A stretch of 64,000 nt of DNA, from assembly GCA_900074725.1 (NCBI GenBank), contig LT598457.1, positions 868,001-932,000 of the forward strand. The letters run 5' to 3'. A program made the position numbers and the translations under genes. This DNA is from Lachancea dasiensis (taxonomy: Eukaryota; Ascomycota; Saccharomycetes; Saccharomycetales; Saccharomycetaceae). This document shows, piece after piece, positions 20,497 through 29,420 of the stretch. Under the pieces are notes generated by a model. It had not been told where the DNA came from, did no database searches, and saw only the letters and a program-made list of their open reading frames with translations. Positions within the stretch are counted from its first letter, which is position 1. Every line of letters starts with the position of its first letter.

Positions 20497-21510
20497 ATGA
20501 TGCTGAAACCAATTGGGCCTTTCAATGAAGTAGTTCGCGGAAGATCCATCCAGGAACTACCAAAATTGATCTTGGGCGGTGCCACGCTGAACACCCAATA
20601 TAACACTGATCCTGCTTCGTTGCCAATCGTAGAAATGCTTCGCATGGCCTTCCAGCTTGGAATTAGAGCCATAGATACATCACCGTATTACGGGAGTAGC
20701 GAATCACTTTATGGCAAGGCATTGGAAGCACTCAAACAGGAATTTTCCAGAGAGACATACTTCATTTGTACTAAAGTTGGAAGAATCAGACTTGATGAAT
20801 TTGACTACTCGAGAGCCAGTATTAGGTCCAGCGTAATGAGGTCATGCGAAAGACTAAGAACGGATTACCTGGATGTGGTGTTTCTACACGATGTGGAGTT
20901 TGTAGAAACAGTTCAGGTAATAGAAGCGCTCAAAGAACTGCGCAGGTTGAAGGACGAGGGTGTGATTTTGAATTTCGGTATTAGCGGATACCCTGTTGAT
21001 TTTTTGTTTTCCATCGCGTTGAAGAGTTTAGATGACGAGGACATTGGCCCTCTTGATGTCGTCTTATCGTATGCTAATCTCAACTTACAGAACGTAACGC
21101 TACGCGATTATGCTTTACGATTCAAACAGCAGGCACGGGTGAAGGTTGTAGAGAATGGGTCAATTTTGAGTATGTCATTGCTCCGCGCCCAAGAAACTAA
21201 GGCTTTCCACCCTTGTTCTGCGGATCTGCGAGAACTAGCGGCCCAAGCAGCCAAATACGCGACACGCAATGGCCAGGATTTGGCCAGTTTAGCCACGCGG
21301 TACGCATATAGTGAATGGCTGCAAACGGGGCCTACTGTTTTAGGTGTGAGCAGTGTCCAAGAGCTGGAAATCGCTCTAAAAAGTTATTGGGATGTCGTGG
21401 ATCGCAATGGGGCGCTAGCCCCACCGGATATTCTGCTTGTGGACCATATCCAAAAGAACATTTTCGGAAAGCACATGAATGAAACATGGGAATCTGGTAT
21501 TCCTCATTGA
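20497..21510 (+). CDS. ARA2: NAD-dependent D-arabinose 1-dehydrogenase (aldo-keto reductase)
   Basis: Ara2 oxidises D-arabinose to D-arabinono-1,4-lactone, a step of erythroascorbate synthesis. The 337 residues match the family (S. cerevisiae 335). The aldo-keto reductase tetrad is visible: Asp60 and Tyr64/65 in AIDTSPYYGSSE, Lys93 in ICTKVGRI and His131 in VVFLHDVEF. Two ATG codons stand at residues 1-2, and the first is used. The gene is divergent from SUB1 and convergent with the YET gene; ARA2 (YMR041C) and YET2 (YMR040W) are also adjacent in S. cerevisiae. Confidence 0.95.
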   Translation: MMLKPIGPFNEVVRGRSIQELPKLILGGATLNTQYNTDPASLPIVEMLRMAFQLGIRAIDTSPYYGSSESLYGKALEALKQEFSRETYFICTKVGRIRLDEFDYSRASIRSSVMRSCERLRTDYLDVVFLHDVEFVETVQVIEALKELRRLKDEGVILNFGISGYPVDFLFSIALKSLDDEDIGPLDVVLSYANLNLQNVTLRDYALRFKQQARVKVVENGSILSMSLLRAQETKAFHPCSADLRELAAQAAKYATRNGQDLASLATRYAYSEWLQTGPTVLGVSSVQELEIALKSYWDVVDRNGALAPPDILLVDHIQKNIFGKHMNETWESGIPH

Positions 21511-21586
21511 GATATAGTGTGCCAGGCGGACACAACGCCGAGTGTATACAGGTAGATACATAGACATATGGATAAAGACCGCTACA

Positions 21587-22198
21587 TCAGTTGCCCTTTT
21601 TTTCATCGGTGGAAGTGTTGGAGTTTGCCTCGTTTGCCACGCTCTTATCGAAGTGGGCCTCCAGGTTGGCCTTTTGCTTTCTCAAAGCCTTGATGGAGGC
21701 TTGTTTCTCCGCCAATTCCTTGCGAAGAGCTGTCACCTCAGCAGTTTCTTCAGACTTGGTGGTGGGATCAGATGATTTTTCGCGCATGAGTGTTTCGTAC
21801 TTTACCAGTCGCTTCACCACGCTGATAACCGTAGGGATGCAGAAGCAAAAGTAGAGAATGAAACCAGAGATGTATATGTTTCTCTGATTATAAGCCCTGG
21901 AGGCTAGCGCCTGAACGGGTGTGACAGTTCCTACAGCGTTGGGATCCGCCCCACTGGCCGTCTGATGGTGGTGCAAAAACACCGAGATTTGCGATCTTTT
22001 CCACGAGTCCACAAACAACAACGAAACGAGACCTATCACAATCCAGATTACAGTTTTAACTTGCGTGTAGCTCATGAACCGGAAGTACGTGGAGACTAGC
22101 ACTTTGCGCATCTTATAATGCAGCGGGAGCACCAGCACGAACAGGATTGCCATCTCAAACGTAAGCAACGCGAATAAAACACTCAAGTAAACGCTCAT
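21587..22198 (-). CDS. YET1: BAP29/BAP31-family ER membrane protein (single YET1/YET2)
   Basis: An endoplasmic reticulum membrane protein related to mammalian BAP31, which acts in ER protein sorting near the translocon. The 203 residues contain three hydrophobic spans (about 4-22, 44-62 and 105-123) and a C-terminal coiled coil of heptad type (ALRKELAEKQASIKALRKQK), ending in a lysine-containing tail (DEKKGN) of the kind used for ER retrieval. It stands for the S. cerevisiae ohnologs YET1 (YKL065C) and YET2 (YMR040W). Its neighbours MNR2, SUB1 and ARA2 are the neighbours of one or other copy. It could equally be named YET2. Confidence 0.9.
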   Translation of the reverse strand: MSVYLSVLFALLTFEMAILFVLVLPLHYKMRKVLVSTYFRFMSYTQVKTVIWIVIGLVSLLFVDSWKRSQISVFLHHHQTASGADPNAVGTVTPVQALASRAYNQRNIYISGFILYFCFCIPTVISVVKRLVKYETLMREKSSDPTTKSEETAEVTALRKELAEKQASIKALRKQKANLEAHFDKSVANEANSNTSTDEKKGN

Positions 22199-22569
22199 AT
22201 CGAAGGAAGCTTATTTTAGAGATGAAATGAAGGTAGCTAGCTATACGAAGGTCGACTATGTTCGTTTGAACGCACAGTCCCCGAATGTTCTAAAATTTTA
22301 TCGAGCGTTTAAGTTTTCAAGGGAGAACAAGTATGTGTCTTGATTAGCATTTTTCAGTTACACCAGCTAAATAACGACAACAGCAAAAGCTGCGACGGTG
22401 AAAAATCGGAAAAAATATAAAAAGGGGTCCAGAAACGGGGACTTTGAACTCTATTTACCCATTATTAAAGTGGTCAACGTCAAGACCCAAAGTTAGCAAC
22501 AATTAAGGCTTTCCTACCTTGACAGTAGTCTAGCAAATAAATTTCTGGGATTCATTTTCAAAAAAATTA

Positions 22570-22686
22570 TGGTTGCTAAGAGATTCGAACTCTTGCATCT
22601 TACGATACCTGAGGATCCCGCTGTTGTACAGCGTTAAGAAGAAAACTTCTTGAATCAGGCGCCTTAGACCGCTCGGCCAAACAACC
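22570..22686 (-). tRNA. tRNA-Leu(CAA) with intron
   Basis: On the minus strand the acceptor stem GGTTGTT pairs with AGCAACC, followed by discriminator A at 22570. The D-arm GGCCGAGCGGTCTAAGGC and the T-arm with GTTCGAATC (B box) are present, as is a long variable arm of class II type. The anticodon loop reads TTCAAG with anticodon CAA, closed by the stem CCTGA/TCAGG. About 34 bases between the anticodon loop halves form an intron that can fold with the loop. The exons match S. cerevisiae tRNA-Leu(CAA) as I recall it almost base for base. Downstream on the minus strand a run of T residues (complement of the A run just before 22569) would terminate RNA polymerase III. Confidence 0.96.
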
Positions 22687-23982
22687 ATATGCTAAGATTA
22701 GATGTTCAGTGGGTAATATTATTGCGTAGTTTGCGTCAGTAATTGTCACAATGTTCACATATGGAATTAAAGTCAGTCAATGGTTATTACAATAAGTGAA
22801 CCTGATTTGCATTCATTCTTTGTATATATAATCTTCCTATTTTTCGATCTATCGGCCTCTTTTCATATGTTTCCCTGTGCTTTGACTCAACTCTCACAAA
22901 CGTCACGTTGGTATACAACCCTCAACTCATCTTGCAATCTTTAGGGAAACTGTTGTGGTTCAACTCGTGCTGTTAAACTAGGGTCTCATAGCTTTGTGGG
23001 CTTAAGGCTAGTCTATCACCTAATTCCTGTCACTATAACTTTTTTCCGTCGTTCTACGACCCAATAAACAAATACTACAGTGTAAATCAATGGCTTCCAA
23101 CAACACTATCAATTTATGGAAGGGCAGCCATAGGCATGGAGTACTTTTGTGCTCCATTCTTTCCTAAAGTCCTCTGAATAGCTTTTATGTAGACTTGTCA
23201 AGATGATGCGGTCTTAGGATTTTCAGGCCGTCCCGCTATATGTGTCGGCGGCTAATCATGGATGTGGCATAGAAATAGTATGGGGTATTGAAGTTGAATG
23301 ATGTTAGGGGCATAGAAGTGGAGTATTTGAAAGGTCTCTGTTTAGCTACTGCTTATTATACGGTAGTGTTTTGTTGATTCTGAGGGCATATATGGATTAT
23401 TCACGAGGACTCTCTGGGGAATTGAGAGAGAAGAGTTAGAAACAAGGTTGATAGCTTCAGTTCTGAAGAGCTTTTTTGAAAAACTACGGGCTATAAGCTC
23501 TTTGGCGGTAACAGCAGGATCAACTTTCCCACAAACAAGAAACAAGAGTTACCAGCATTGAGGATGGGGAGACTCCTAGCGAAAAAAAAAGACTCCTCAA
23601 ACCACAGTCAATATAACACTGCCACGGACGCTATACGCTGATGCCCTAGGCATTCTGTATCTTTTTTGGGCCATCAATGCGGGTTTTTCTGTTTTATTTG
23701 CACTACAAGCAAATCGCGCAGAGCAAATCTAAAAGAGTTCACTGTGAGGACATTGGTGGCTACTAACAAATATGAATTGCTCAGTGCGTTGTCGATGGAA
23801 AAACTTCAAGGTTAAGGTCACTTATCCTTTCACCAAGATCCCTTCATGTTCTTGCTTTCCTGATGTCGTACAGAATCATGCTGTGACTCTTCCAGCTACT
23901 TGAAATTTTCTATTTGAATCAGGGCTCCATCCATCGCGCCTAAGCAACTTGTCAGAGCCTTGAGCAACTGTTCTTACCAAAG
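22687..23982. other. Gene-free 1.3 kb between tRNA-Leu and AAT2
   Basis: Upstream region of AAT2. No ATG-initiated frame of convincing length or composition was found, and no LTR ends were seen despite the tRNA neighbour. A TGACTC half-site for Gcn4 lies near 23884, about 100 bp before the AAT2 start. Confidence 0.4.
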
Positions 23983-25245
23983 ATGTCTAAAGATCTCCTT
24001 AACAACGTTGAGCTACTCCCTCCTGATGCGCTCTTTAACATCAAGAGCAGATTGGCAAAAGATTCCAGACCAGTGAAAGTTGATCTTGGAATTGGTGCGT
24101 ACCGTGATGACACCGGTAAACCCTGGGTTCTTCCAAGTGTACGTAAAGCTGAGAAGTTGATTCAGCAGAGTACCGACTACAATCACGAATACTTGAGCAT
24201 TGGTGGGTTGGGTGCTCTGACACAAGGTGCATCTAGAGTTCTGCTGGGAGATCAGTCTACTGCGCTCAAGGAGAACAGAGTTGTCTCTGTTCAATCCTTA
24301 TCCGGTACCGGTGCGCTACACATGGCCGCAACTTTCCTAGCAAAAGTGGGTCACGACAAGCTCATCTACTTATCTGACCCAACCTGGGCAAACCACAAAG
24401 CCATCTTTGAGATGGTGGGTTTCAAAACGGCTACTTACCCATACTGGGACCCTGCTACCAAATCTTTGGATTTGCAGGGCTACGTCTCTGCCATTAAATC
24501 GGCACCGCAAGGGTCTATCTTTGTGCTTCATGCATGTGCCCATAACCCGACTGGTTTGGATCCTGACCATGACCAGTGGACTTCCATCCTGGATGCTATT
24601 GTAGAAAAAGATCATATCGTTATTTTTGACTCGGCATATCAAGGGTTTGCCTCGGGTGACTTAGACAGAGACGCGTTCGCAGTACGTTTAGGCTTGGAAA
24701 AGCTGTCTGATGCCAGCCCAGTGATTATATGCCAGTCGTTTGCAAAGAACGTTGGTATGTATGGAGAACGTGCTGGGTGCTTCCACGTTGTATTCCCTCG
24801 CCAAGACCAATCTGTCGATACGGAGAAGGTTAAGGCTGCGGTCACATCTCAATTGGCCAAGATCACCCGTAGCGAACTTTCGAACCCACCTGCCTATGGT
24901 GCAAAGATTGTAGCAACCGTCTTGAACACTCCAGAATTAACCAATCAATGGCATAGCGATATGGTAACGATGTCTTCAAGGATCATCAAAATGAGACATG
25001 AATTGAGAGATCATTTGGTCAAACTTAACACACCAGGTAACTGGGACCACATCGTTGGACAAACAGGTATGTTTTCCTATACAGGATTGAGTGCTGAAAT
25101 GGTTCAAAGACTCGAAAAGGAACACGCTGTTTACATGGTGAGCTCTGGGCGAGCTTCCATTGCTGGTTTGAATAGCAGCAACGTCGAATACGTGGCTAAG
25201 GCTATCAATGAAGTGGTTAACCACTTTGGAAGCTCCAAACTATGA
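23983..25245 (+). CDS. AAT2: Aspartate aminotransferase, cytosolic/peroxisomal type
   Basis: A PLP enzyme interconverting aspartate and 2-oxoglutarate with oxaloacetate and glutamate, used in nitrogen assimilation and the malate-aspartate shuttle. The 420 residues match S. cerevisiae Aat2 (418). Family motifs are LGIGAYRDD near the N-terminus, the HNPTG box (189-191 region) and the PLP lysine in SFAKNVGMYGER (Lys255). There is no mitochondrial presequence. The last three residues are SKL, a canonical peroxisomal targeting signal 1. In S. cerevisiae AAT2 (YLR027C) lies next to SED5 (YLR026C); here about 10 kb of other genes separate them. Confidence 0.95.
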   Translation: MSKDLLNNVELLPPDALFNIKSRLAKDSRPVKVDLGIGAYRDDTGKPWVLPSVRKAEKLIQQSTDYNHEYLSIGGLGALTQGASRVLLGDQSTALKENRVVSVQSLSGTGALHMAATFLAKVGHDKLIYLSDPTWANHKAIFEMVGFKTATYPYWDPATKSLDLQGYVSAIKSAPQGSIFVLHACAHNPTGLDPDHDQWTSILDAIVEKDHIVIFDSAYQGFASGDLDRDAFAVRLGLEKLSDASPVIICQSFAKNVGMYGERAGCFHVVFPRQDQSVDTEKVKAAVTSQLAKITRSELSNPPAYGAKIVATVLNTPELTNQWHSDMVTMSSRIIKMRHELRDHLVKLNTPGNWDHIVGQTGMFSYTGLSAEMVQRLEKEHAVYMVSSGRASIAGLNSSNVEYVAKAINEVVNHFGSSKL

Positions 25246-25523
25246 CGTTATGGGTGCGGATTTGTCCTGGTCTAGAATCGGTTTTGTACGTTAACTTTAA
25301 CATCAAATAGTTACAGCAAAGTTGTCATGAGATGTCAAAAAAAGACCCGCCTCGCCTCGATGCGTCCGGTTGAGCTCAAACCAATAGCCGTTGCGTGGTG
25401 CTTTAACGGAAAGACAGTATATGACAGTCATATATATAAACTGCGGTCTAATCGCTATTTTCCATAGCATTACGAATATGTTTTCATTTATCAGATCCAT
25501 TACATAAAGTGGGTTCTTGAGCT

Positions 25524-25721
25524 ATGCCTTTCGAGTACGATGGTGGTGAGTTTGTTCAACCAAGAGCACCACAGCGCAAATTTCTATGTGAGTCCTCATC
25601 AAAGCAGGATCAAGAATTATGGATGAAAGCTCACAGTTCCTTCGCCACGAAATTTTATTGCAGGAGAGTTAGGAGGAGTAAAACCAAACTAAAGGGTGAA
25701 CTCCGATTTCAAAGTTTCTGA
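25524..25721 (+). CDS. Doubtful 65-codon frame downstream of AAT2
   Basis: An ATG-initiated frame whose 3' end overlaps the ARO8-like gene on the other strand by 33 bp. A TATA-like ATATATATAAA lies about 90 bp upstream near 25431, which is why it is listed. The protein is charged and polar, with no domain, signal or membrane span that I recognise. The rest of the AAT2/ARO8-like gap (25246-25523) holds no other recognisable feature. Probably not a gene. Confidence 0.15.
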   Translation: MPFEYDGGEFVQPRAPQRKFLCESSSKQDQELWMKAHSSFATKFYCRRVRRSKTKLKGELRFQSF

Positions 25722-27164
25722 TAATGCTTTGACACCCTGCTCCAAAGAATTTAAATCCACGGCAGCATAAGTTCCTCTGAAAAAGATCTCTGCGCTTTCT
25801 GCGTTGTTTTCGCACTGTCGACTCTTGTCAGGACCCTCTGGAATCTTTTTGAACCAATGACTTGGCACGACCAGCACTCCATTATCACTAAACCTTTCAA
25901 ATAACATCTTTTCAACAGCGATGGGATCACCGTCGTATTTTTGCTGAAACCCCGGATGGCACGAGGCATCAATCTTGACCGTGAAGAACATCCCAGCGGT
26001 TGGTGGCATAAATCGGAAAGCAGGATTTGATGGAAGATGATTTAATAAAGCATCGCAAACAACATCACGGCGTTTGCTATATTCCGCCCGAAGCGCGATT
26101 AACCAGTTTGTGTAACCTTGATGCCCCCACCTATTTAACAGGCCGGCGACCATCGTTTGCGCGAAGCCTGAAGGAGAGTGGACTGTAAGCTCCTGAAAGT
26201 GAATATAGGTACGTAACAGGTCTTGAGAGCCTACAATCCAGCCCAGTCGTGCTCCTGGCGAAAGAATCTTAGAAAAAGACTCAAGTCGAATGACACGGCC
26301 ATCTGTATCCATCGAAAGAAAGGAATCAACTAAGAGTTCTTTAAAGCGCTCATGTGAAAGGCATTCCCTGTTTTTTCTCTTCGCAACATCGGTGGTAAAC
26401 TGGTCCATTTGCAAGAAGTAATAAGGCTCGTCCTCAACTATGATAAGATCGAAAGCTTGTGCTATCCGATACACCTGTTTTCTTCTCTCTCCTCCTAGCG
26501 TGGATCCAGTTGGATTCTGGCCTGTGGGGATGATGTACAGAAGCTTGGGAAACGGTAAACTGTGATGCCAGTTTCGGAGTTTTTCTTCGAGGGCTGCGGG
26601 GACAATGCCTTCCTCATCTAGTGGGACGTGCACAACATTGATCCCTTGCGCCTGTGCAGCATAAATCGGAGACGTGTAAGAATGATATTCAACAAGTATA
26701 GAGTCCCCTCTATTGCAAAAAACCCTCAAGGTTGCTTCCCAGGCCTGAGTACTTCCGGTCGTCGCCACAACATCCCAATTCGAGTATTTGGGGTTGTGAA
26801 ATGATCTCGTATGTTCTCTGATAAAGCTCAACAGCTCATGCTCACCTTCTGTCGCGCCGTATTGCAATGATCTTGACAAAGGAATATCGCCGGGGAATTC
26901 AGACCCTGATTTTCGCACAGAAGTTATGCATACATCAGCATTGGCCGAAAGCCGCATGGATTCTATGGTACTGCCTTCTTTGGGAATTGGTGATTTCGCT
27001 GTGATTTCGTCCCATGGAAAGAATTCAGCCATTGGCATTCCGCCTGCCAAGAAGACCAGGTTTTTTTTGTGAAGGTAGATGTTGAGTCCCTCCATTGGAG
27101 AAGGAACCCTGGTTCGGGCCTCAATGGATAACTTATGGGAAAAGTTGGAAGCAACAGGCAGCAT
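25689..27164 (-). CDS. ARO8: Aromatic / 2-aminoadipate aminotransferase, ARO8-like
   Basis: A fold-type I PLP aminotransferase of the Aro8 and kynurenine/2-aminoadipate aminotransferase family. Aro8 transaminates aromatic amino acids and 2-aminoadipate in the cytosol. The 491 residues align from end to end with recalled S. cerevisiae Aro8 (500), including DIPLSRSLQYG, LRVFCNRGDSILVE, IPTGQNPTG and VEDEPYYFLQM. The PLP lysine is in ESFSKILSPGARLGW (Lys299), with the substrate-binding arginine a few residues on. It resembles Aro8 more than Aro9. A paralogous copy elsewhere in the genome is possible, since this is not the S. cerevisiae ARO8 location. It has a TATA box 67 bp upstream. Confidence 0.78.
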   Translation of the reverse strand: MLPVASNFSHKLSIEARTRVPSPMEGLNIYLHKKNLVFLAGGMPMAEFFPWDEITAKSPIPKEGSTIESMRLSANADVCITSVRKSGSEFPGDIPLSRSLQYGATEGEHELLSFIREHTRSFHNPKYSNWDVVATTGSTQAWEATLRVFCNRGDSILVEYHSYTSPIYAAQAQGINVVHVPLDEEGIVPAALEEKLRNWHHSLPFPKLLYIIPTGQNPTGSTLGGERRKQVYRIAQAFDLIIVEDEPYYFLQMDQFTTDVAKRKNRECLSHERFKELLVDSFLSMDTDGRVIRLESFSKILSPGARLGWIVGSQDLLRTYIHFQELTVHSPSGFAQTMVAGLLNRWGHQGYTNWLIALRAEYSKRRDVVCDALLNHLPSNPAFRFMPPTAGMFFTVKIDASCHPGFQQKYDGDPIAVEKMLFERFSDNGVLVVPSHWFKKIPEGPDKSRQCENNAESAEIFFRGTYAAVDLNSLEQGVKALSETLKSEFTL

Positions 27165-27617
27165 GATGCTTTATTCAAAGTGTCTAAAAAGTTCTTTCTG
27201 GGAAATTGACAGCTGAACCAACATCCTCAGTATATATAATATCATTTCTCCACCCTACTGGTATGTCATAGTTCTCCCCTAGTCTTATCACCTCGAAACT
27301 ATCGTTTCTACTCTTAAACGTAAACACTGAAATGATAGCAGTGGGCTTCCGTTAACTATATAACAATTAGCCTCTAAAGGTATGAATTGGCGAAACTATC
27401 ACTAACTCATGAAATTTACAGATAAACACGGGTTGCTCGATCCTCTATAAGGCAAGTCAATTATTAAGGCCACATTGGGACCTACCTAAAATGTATGAAT
27501 AGACTACAGAGACAGCACTTCTGTGGTGGTTCCATTATATATCTTTCCAAATTTTGAATACCTTTCCAGCACTTACAATGATATCTATGATTTTATTTAG
27601 ACTTCGACTATGGATGG
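27165..27617 (-). promoter_or_regulatory. Promoter of the ARO8-like gene
   Basis: A 453-bp gap between two minus-strand genes. TATATATA at 27231-27238 lies 67 bp before the ATG. A CTTATC, which reads GATAAG on the gene strand, lies at 27284-27289 and would suit GATA-factor (nitrogen catabolite) control. The function is inferred from motifs only. Confidence 0.45.
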
Positions 27618-29420
27618 TTATGAGCTATTCGAGGGAATCGAGGTATGCAAAACATGTTCTCTGGTGAAGAGACTGGCTAAGAGGCCCATGAATGCCATTG
27701 CTAAGGCGAAACCGATGGCTGCTTGACTCCCGAACATAAAAGAGCCCACTGACGTAGTATGCAGAGTTTTATCGAAAGACGTATCAAAGAGATTGTCATT
27801 CACTATTTCTTGACACCACACTTTGAGCTGATCGAGACCATATTTGTTGATAAGCTCGGCATTTTTCAAGACTGCATTGCCTAGTCTGTATTTAAGACCT
27901 GCTTGGTAGACTAGACCGGCTACTGCCACGCCGAACGTGGAGCCTGTTGCTCTGAAAGCATACTGGATAGACGTAACCTGGGCCTGGTGGGCGAAATCCA
28001 CACTGGCGATCAACGCCAACAATGTTACCGTCAACATTGTGGCGTACCCTAAACCTGGCAAAAACATGACGATGTAGTCGACGTACCCAAACGGCTTTTT
28101 GTAAAAAGTGGACAGGAGAAGAGTGAACATGCCAAAGACAAAGAGGGTGTAGATGACCAACGAGTAAAGACGGTACTTTCCTGTGCGCTTCATGTAGATT
28201 CCCGAGGCCATGGACCCAAGGGAAATGCCGATAAAGTTTGAAATGGACCTCAGCCCCACTTGCCAGGGACTTAGACCGTAGACGCTTTGCCAGAAAACTG
28301 GCATGTAGTACATCGCAGCAAAAGTAGCCATAGTGCAGAACCAATTGGTAAAAGAGGACGACAGTACGGTTCTATTGCGCATCACCAGGCGCAAGGGAAC
28401 GACGGGATTGTCTACCGTCAATTCGGTACGCACGAATATGGCAGCTGCCAGGACAAGAAGGACTAGCAACGCCAACCAGCTGGTGATCCCCAGTGCTTCG
28501 GGATGGTCCAAAAATGTGATTCCAATCATTAGGATTAGCATAGTGGATACCAACGACGCACAACCTAGGAAATCGATCATTTGTGGGATGCGATTCCAGT
28601 CAAAATGGCCCTTCTCCTTCATTTCGAGCCATACAACACCTCGGCCGGGGGAGTGGTCGGGAAGGATCAGCACACGGTACACTAGAGCAGCACTAAAAAG
28701 GGCCACGGGCACTTGCACGAGAAAAGCCCACCGCCAGCCGACGGTCTTTTGCAAAGCAGCACCGAGAATGGAACCCGAAGCAGAGCCAAGCGAAAAGAAA
28801 ATGTTCCCGATTCCTTGGTACAAACCCCGCTGTCTAAGAGGAATAATGTCGCTCACAGCAATGGTCATGAGCGTGGACATGCCACCACCGCCAATACCAG
28901 CAATGAAGCGAGCAATGGACAACGTCCAGATATTACACGAGAAACGGGAACCACAGAGGAAACACCCAACGGCGAAAAACAGGTTGGAGGCCACCAAAAG
29001 CTCACGACGGCCCAACACGTTCGATAGTTTCCCATACATGGGCTGGAATGAGCTGCACGACAGCAGATACGACGTGGCGATCCACGACATCTGCGAACTG
29101 GCTTCCAGGTCCGACGCGATGCTCGGCAGCAGCGTGGTCACCACCGTCATGTCCAGAGCTGCGAGAAAACTGCCCACAAACAGCGTGGCCACCATAACCC
29201 GGGCCTTGCGAGGACTCATTACGCTCATGTCCTCAGCGTCAGTGCCATCGTCCACCGCGGACGAACCCTGAAATCCATCGTTGTCTGCAGCATTCTGGCG
29301 GAGCGACGCAGAGCGCAGCGACGCCAGAGAAGCTCGCCGTGCTTCTTGCATGGTATTGTCGTCGAAGACCGACCCACTGCGGGTGATTTTCTGGGCCAAA
29401 AGCGGATCTGTTTCGTTCAT
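27618..29420 (-). CDS. 14-span MFS transporter, VBA/Fnx1-like vacuolar amino acid family
   Basis: A 600-residue major facilitator of the 14-helix DHA2 type. The N-terminal tail carries NETDPLL, a dileucine-type motif common in vacuolar membrane proteins. The first helix has the family box SFLAALDMTVVTTLLPSIASDL, followed by WIATSYLLSCSSFQPMYGKL and a GRRELLV loop, then 13 further hydrophobic segments. The box order is that of yeast Vba1/Vba2 and fission yeast Fnx1, which move basic amino acids into the vacuole. A drug-efflux relative cannot be excluded. The N-terminal half (about 28.5-29.4 kb) is markedly richer in G and C than its neighbours and gives a long shadow frame on the other strand. 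It is divergent from DAL5. Confidence 0.72.
   Translation of the reverse strand: MNETDPLLAQKITRSGSVFDDNTMQEARRASLASLRSASLRQNAADNDGFQGSSAVDDGTDAEDMSVMSPRKARVMVATLFVGSFLAALDMTVVTTLLPSIASDLEASSQMSWIATSYLLSCSSFQPMYGKLSNVLGRRELLVASNLFFAVGCFLCGSRFSCNIWTLSIARFIAGIGGGGMSTLMTIAVSDIIPLRQRGLYQGIGNIFFSLGSASGSILGAALQKTVGWRWAFLVQVPVALFSAALVYRVLILPDHSPGRGVVWLEMKEKGHFDWNRIPQMIDFLGCASLVSTMLILMIGITFLDHPEALGITSWLALLVLLVLAAAIFVRTELTVDNPVVPLRLVMRNRTVLSSSFTNWFCTMATFAAMYYMPVFWQSVYGLSPWQVGLRSISNFIGISLGSMASGIYMKRTGKYRLYSLVIYTLFVFGMFTLLLSTFYKKPFGYVDYIVMFLPGLGYATMLTVTLLALIASVDFAHQAQVTSIQYAFRATGSTFGVAVAGLVYQAGLKYRLGNAVLKNAELINKYGLDQLKVWCQEIVNDNLFDTSFDKTLHTTSVGSFMFGSQAAIGFALAMAFMGLLASLFTREHVLHTSIPSNSS

Noticed and set aside
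22440-23300. LTR remnant next to the tRNA gene
   Set aside because: tRNA flanks are common Ty targets, but no TG...CA ends, primer-binding site or duplicated flanks were seen. No retroelement is visible anywhere in the window.
28333-29271. 312-codon plus-strand frame
   Set aside because: It is antisense to the VBA-like transporter, rich in Arg, Ser and Thr, with no domain; a composition shadow.
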